DNA of 9,274 bases, from positions 1 through 9,274 of the forward strand of contig JAUXFR010000028.1 in the NCBI GenBank assembly GCA_030622805.1, given 5' to 3'. Shown one piece after another: positions 6,661 through 9,274 of this stretch (position 1 is the stretch's first letter; each line of letters starts with the position of its first letter). The position numbers and the translations under genes were made by a program. The DNA comes from Anaerolineae bacterium. GTDB taxonomy: Bacteria > Chloroflexota > Anaerolineae > Anaerolineales > UBA4823. Below the pieces are notes generated by a model. That model ran no database searches and was not told where the DNA came from. It saw only the letters and a program-made list of their open reading frames with translations.

Positions 6661-8007
6661 TTATTCCTCTTCGTCAGCGTGTTGTTCATCTTTGCCGGAA
6701 TCATCGTCATCTGTATCGATTTCTTCGATTTCCTCTCCAGATTCCTCTTGTTCTACTACATCTTCTGCGATGTCAACGGCGTCGACTTCTTCAGCAACGG
6801 TTTCTTCAGCTTCATCCTCGACTTCAGTTGCGGTATCTGTTGGTGCTGCTGCTTCCTCTTCCGTTTCCACCAGCTCGTCAATTGTTTCTTCAGCAGCGGC
6901 TCCCTCCAGCTCCTGTTCTTCAATCTCTTCTTCGGCTGATGCCTCTACCTGTTCCTCTTCTTCAATCTCTTCTTCAGCATCAGCTTCTTCCAGCTCCTCT
7001 TCTTCAACTGCTGCTTCTACCTGTTCCTCTTCTTCTACTAATTCTTCGGCGGCTGCTTCTTCTGGTTCTATTTCTTCAATCTCACCTTCGATGGCAGCTT
7101 CTTCCTGATCCCCTTCTTCCATTTCTGCTTCAATTACTTCAGCGATTTCTTCTGCTTCAACTTCTGCTTCCGCCTCTTCGGGGATCTCCTGCTCCTGTTG
7201 GACGCTGGCAGTAATTTTTGCCAGGGTCGCTTCGCCGAGCAGATCTTCGTCCGGAATTTCCTCTTCTTCTATTATTTCAGCCATTTCCATACGAAGGGCA
7301 TCTTCAATTTCTTCCTCTTCCTTCCGCGAGGCCTTTCCTTCGAGCACTGCGTCAGCCATCTTGTTGACCAGCAATTTAATCGCGCGGATAGCATCATCGT
7401 TGGATGGAATAATGTAATCCACATTTTTAGGATTGCAATTTGTGTCCACCATGGCAATCACAGGGATATCCAACAGATTTGCTTCGTGTATGGAAGTTTC
7501 TTCACGTCGCACATCGACCACGAATAGAAGATCAGGTAGACTGCTCATGGTTCGGACACCACCCAGCAGCATATCCAATCGCTCGATCTTGCGGTTGAAA
7601 TTCAGGGCTTCTTTTTTCGTGAATTGTTCAAATTCCCCTGAATCGCGCATGCGTTCTAACCGTTCAAGTTCGTTTAGACGTTCCCGGATCGTACGCCAGT
7701 TCGTGAGTGTTCCACCCAGCCAGCGATAGATAACGTAGGGCATACCGCAGCGGATCGCTTCGATCTCGATCGTCTCTTGAGCCTGCCGCTTCGTGCCTAC
7801 AAACAGCATGCTGCCTCCCTCGGCAATCGTATCGCGTACCAGGTCGTATGCCTCTCCCAACGCCTTGACGGTTTGCTGCAGGTCGATAATGTGGATATTG
7901 TTGCGCTCGGTGAAGATGTAGGGCTTCATGGCGGGATGCCACTTGTTGGTGCGATGCCCAAAATGCACACCACTTTCGAGTAGGGCTTTCATCGTTACGA
8001 TAGCCAT
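6661..8007 (-). CDS. rpsB: Ribosomal protein S2 with a long acidic C-terminal extension
   Basis: Residues 1-225 are a normal S2: MKALLESGVHFGHRTNKWHP (6-25) and the second signature from PDLLFVVDVRREE to NLLDIPVIA (158-185), with the coiled-coil region (about 104-150) between them. S2 assembles late into the 30S subunit and helps recruit S1. After about residue 228 the same frame continues for 220 residues of Glu/Ala/Ile/Val-rich sequence. My hand count is about 90 Glu and 18 Asp, against four Lys/Arg. The whole protein is 448 residues against a usual 230-300. Most of the tail should be disordered or form charged single helices. The ATG at 8007 is preferred: AAGGAG lies seven bases upstream and the N-terminus matches the family. 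The frame is also open upstream to 8136, but only through the structured leader. rpsB leads the cluster and is followed two bases later by tsf. Confidence 0.97.
   Translation of the reverse strand: MAIVTMKALLESGVHFGHRTNKWHPAMKPYIFTERNNIHIIDLQQTVKALGEAYDLVRDTIAEGGSMLFVGTKRQAQETIEIEAIRCGMPYVIYRWLGGTLTNWRTIRERLNELERLERMRDSGEFEQFTKKEALNFNRKIERLDMLLGGVRTMSSLPDLLFVVDVRREETSIHEANLLDIPVIAMVDTNCNPKNVDYIIPSNDDAIRAIKLLVNKMADAVLEGKASRKEEEEIEDALRMEMAEIIEEEEIPDEDLLGEATLAKITASVQQEQEIPEEAEAEVEAEEIAEVIEAEMEEGDQEEAAIEGEIEEIEPEEAAAEELVEEEEQVEAAVEEEELEEADAEEEIEEEEQVEASAEEEIEEQELEGAAAEETIDELVETEEEAAAPTDTATEVEDEAEETVAEEVDAVDIAEDVVEQEESGEEIEEIDTDDDDSGKDEQHADEEE
6664..7323 (-). other. Acidic low-complexity tail of S2 (residues 229-448)
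   Basis: This stretch encodes the acidic extension. Glu runs of three to four recur throughout, with Ala, Ile and Val between them, and there is an Asp cluster (DTDDDD, 431-436) near the end. GAA, GAG and GCA/GCT codons make the coding strand strongly purine-rich and the plus strand correspondingly C/T-rich. This base asymmetry produces long, meaningless Ser-rich and Leu/Arg-rich open frames on the plus strand. Confidence 0.9.
6892..7035 (-). repeat. Two tandem 72-base units in the S2 tail
   Basis: Residues 325-348 and 349-372 form two adjacent 24-residue units, each opening with EEEEQVEA. The first 24 bases of the two units (7035-7012 and 6963-6940) differ at one position only; the rest has diverged to a general Glu/Ala pattern. 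This suggests local tandem duplication within the low-complexity region. Confidence 0.7.
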
Positions 8008-8161
8008 TGTAAAACTCCTTTGCGTTTTTCCTCCGCCTCCGTCTGCCCTGTTCGGAACCGTTTTGAACCAAAACCCTTCGGCACGCCCGTTCAGGTCGGG
8101 AGACGTGTGAGATAAAATTGCGCCCCTGTGGGGCATAGTATCACCCGCCGAGGGCGGGTGT
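8008..8161 (-). promoter_or_regulatory. Structured 5' leader of the rpsB mRNA
   Basis: The predicted transcript leader is about 150 bases and holds three hairpins in order. The first is CACCCGCC/GGCGGGTG (8160-8142, eight pairs, CTC loop), essentially at the RNA's 5' end. The second is GCCCC/GGGGC (8134-8122, ACA loop). The third is GTTTTG/CAAAAC (8074-8060, GTT loop), with partial pairing that extends it outward through the flanking CGAA/TTC bases. None is followed by a long T-run, so none is an obvious terminator. rpsB leaders are known autoregulation targets of S2 in gammaproteobacteria; whether this one acts that way is inference. The rpsB Shine-Dalgarno AAGGAG lies just before 8014, preceded by two further GGAGG motifs around 8030-8040. 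Confidence 0.55.
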
Positions 8162-8167
8162 TTGCGA

Positions 8168-8196
8168 AGTATATCACAGGCTTTTTTGCACGTCTA
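8168..8196 (-). promoter_or_regulatory. Candidate promoter for the rpsB cluster
   Basis: On the minus strand an extended -10 TGATATACT (TATACT at 8173-8168) lies 17 bases from TAGACG (8196-8191, four of six to TTGACA). Transcription would start near 8161. A second extended -10, TGCTATACT (TATACT at 8201-8196), sits 28 bases upstream with a poor -35 and could be an additional start. Judged by eye. Confidence 0.6.
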
Positions 8197-8248
8197 GTAT
8201 AGCATGTGAAAATATTAATAGAAATTCGCCCTGGTATTGTTTTCGAGT

Positions 8249-8254
8249 TAAAAT
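8249..8254 (+). promoter_or_regulatory. Candidate -10 element for birA (leaderless start)
   Basis: TAAAAT ends six bases before the birA ATG, the spacing at which transcription would begin at or next to the start codon. No Shine-Dalgarno precedes the ATG. The -35 is weak (TTCGCC at 8225-8230). This is a tentative call. Confidence 0.3.
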
Positions 8255-8260
8255 CTACCT

Positions 8261-9157
8261 ATGGATCTCATCGAATTGAAGCGGACTTTAGCAGAAATTC
8301 CTCTCGGTCGAATTCATTATTTCGATAGGATTGGCTCAACGAACAGCGAAGCCGCCCGTCTGGCTGAGGCAGGCGCCAGTGATCTTACCCTGGTAGTTGC
8401 CGATGGACAAACCGCAGGCAGGGGCAGGGCAGGAAAACGCTGGACTACTCTGCCCAGCACAGCGCTGGCGTTCAGTCTGGTACTGAGAGTGCCTGCTGAA
8501 GATCGAGCTCACTATTCTCAGTTCGCGACCAGATACACTGCACTGAGTGCTCTGGCTGTTTGCGATGCATTGGAGCAAAACTATGGTTTAGGCACTCATA
8601 TCAAATGGCCGAACGATGTGCTGGTCGGAGGGAGAAAAATATGCGGTGTTTTATCTGAAGCGTCCTGGTTGGGGGATCGACTGCAGGCAGTGATACTGGG
8701 GGTCGGAGTCAATGTTTTCCAGGGTGGTGTACCGCATGATGACGAAGTGGATTACCCGGCAACAAGCGTTGAGCAGAGTTTGATAGATTCACGTGAAAGC
8801 AATATTGCTGGAATAAACACCATTGATCGGCTGGTTTTTCTGAAAGAGATTCTTTCTCAAATTATTGGGAGGAGACCTCAATTACTTAAACCTGAGTTTA
8901 TCCGCACATGGGAGCAAAGGCTTGCGTATCGCGGTAGATGGGTGGAGATTGTCACTTTGGGGCGAGACAATGTTGTACGCGGGCAAGTGTTGGGTCTGGA
9001 GCAGGATGGATCTTTGCAGTTGAAGGACGCCGATGGAAAAATATTTAAGGTTTCCAGCGGGGGAGTCAGTTTAAGAGAAGTAGAAAATCAGGATGACCGC
9101 CCAATTTCCCACACCATAAAAACCGATCAGGTTAATGACGGGCAGCAAAATACCTGA
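8261..9157 (+). CDS. birA: Biotin--[acetyl-CoA-carboxylase] ligase, monofunctional
   Basis: BirA activates biotin with ATP to biotinyl-AMP and attaches it to the lysine of biotin carrier proteins such as acetyl-CoA carboxylase. The 298-residue protein has the catalytic core and SH3-like C-terminal domain but lacks the N-terminal DNA-binding domain of E. coli BirA, so it should not be a repressor. Motifs: IGSTNSEA (24-31), the biotin/adenylate loop GQTAGRGRAGKRW (49-61), KWPNDVLVGGRKICGVLSE (115-133, catalytic Lys115), GVGVNV (147-152) and the C-terminal SGGVSLR (266-272). A polar 26-residue tail follows the last motif. The ATG at 8261 gives the usual spacing to the STN motif, but there is no ribosome binding site before it. 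The gene diverges from rpsB and ends 24 bases from the gyrA-like gene facing it, with no terminator visible between them. Confidence 0.94.
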   Translation: MDLIELKRTLAEIPLGRIHYFDRIGSTNSEAARLAEAGASDLTLVVADGQTAGRGRAGKRWTTLPSTALAFSLVLRVPAEDRAHYSQFATRYTALSALAVCDALEQNYGLGTHIKWPNDVLVGGRKICGVLSEASWLGDRLQAVILGVGVNVFQGGVPHDDEVDYPATSVEQSLIDSRESNIAGINTIDRLVFLKEILSQIIGRRPQLLKPEFIRTWEQRLAYRGRWVEIVTLGRDNVVRGQVLGLEQDGSLQLKDADGKIFKVSSGGVSLREVENQDDRPISHTIKTDQVNDGQQNT

Positions 9158-9181
9158 TAAGGGTTGGCTGTTCGAAATCGC

Positions 9182-9274
9182 TTATTCGTCAGCTGCTCCG
9201 ACGCTGCGCAGGTCAGCCTTCGAGATACGAGCCATGGTGGCGACTGAGTCGTCTCCCTTCAAATTCATGATGCG
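9182..9274 (-). CDS. gyrA: DNA gyrase subunit A, C-terminal end (partial)
   Basis: Only the last 30 codons and the TAA stop lie in the window; the gene continues beyond its right edge. The visible residues RIMNLKGDDSVATMARISKA look like the last blade of the GyrA C-terminal beta-pinwheel, where a MNL.GDD.VA..AR pattern is common, followed by a short polar end (AADE). Topoisomerase IV subunit A (ParC) has a similar domain and cannot be ruled out from so little sequence. It faces birA tail-to-tail. Confidence 0.65.
   Translation of the reverse strand, partial: RIMNLKGDDSVATMARISKADLRSVGAADE

Noticed and set aside
6638..7214. Two long plus-strand open frames (about 156 and 188 residues), one Ser-rich and one Leu/Arg-rich, over the rpsB tail
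   Set aside because: They are produced by the C/T-rich complement of Glu codons. They have low complexity, no ribosome binding site and no family resemblance.
6661..7323. S2 acidic tail as a separate gene or a frameshift read-through
   Set aside because: The frame is continuous with the S2 core, with consistent Glu/Ala codon use and no internal start with context. The stop couples normally to tsf.
8008..8136. N-terminal extension of rpsB by 43 codons
   Set aside because: The upstream ATG lies in the second leader hairpin without a Shine-Dalgarno, whereas 8007 has AAGGAG and the conserved S2 start.
8142..8160. GC-rich inverted repeat as a transcription terminator
   Set aside because: Only three Ts follow on the plus strand and none on the minus strand, and no gene ends nearby. 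A leader hairpin of rpsB explains it better.

Overview
The window is a 9.3 kb piece of a bacterial chromosome with no mobile or phage DNA. It carries core housekeeping genes, most of them on the minus strand. The organism is most likely a member of the Chloroflexota (Anaerolineae-like). This rests on a short Thermus-type EF-Ts, a monofunctional biotin ligase, a SAM-I riboswitch in front of metK and the general look of the proteins. It is an inference from memory and no search was run. No domain in the window is foreign to that assignment.

Layout on the plus strand, left end: a 5'-truncated cbiQ (membrane T component of a cobalt/nickel-type ECF transporter) is followed closely by cbiO (its ATPase). 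These genes run tail-to-tail into metK, with stop codons that overlap.

Layout on the minus strand, transcribed right to left from about 8160 to 1468: rpsB (ribosomal protein S2), tsf (EF-Ts), a strong intrinsic terminator, pyrH (UMP kinase), frr (ribosome recycling factor), uppS (undecaprenyl diphosphate synthase) and cdsA (CDP-diacylglycerol synthase). This is the classical rpsB-tsf-pyrH-frr-uppS-cdsA cluster, joining translation, pyrimidine nucleotide supply, cell-wall lipid carrier and phospholipid synthesis. The last codon of cdsA overlaps a near-consensus promoter that starts a separate unit: a complete SAM-I riboswitch, its intrinsic terminator and metK (S-adenosylmethionine synthetase).

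Right end: birA (biotin-protein ligase, plus strand) diverges from rpsB across a 253-base control region and converges on the last 30 codons of a gyrA-like gene on the minus strand.

The least ordinary feature is ribosomal protein S2. Its normal fold of about 225 residues continues in frame into a roughly 220-residue tail that is about half Glu/Asp, nearly free of Lys/Arg and partly built from a 24-residue repeat. Other points of interest are the terminator placed directly before the pyrH ribosome binding site, the fully readable terminator/antiterminator switch of metK, a GC-rich hairpin at the predicted 5' end of the rpsB mRNA, and a possibly leaderless birA. I found no CRISPR array, insertion sequence, tRNA, rRNA or evident new defence-type system.
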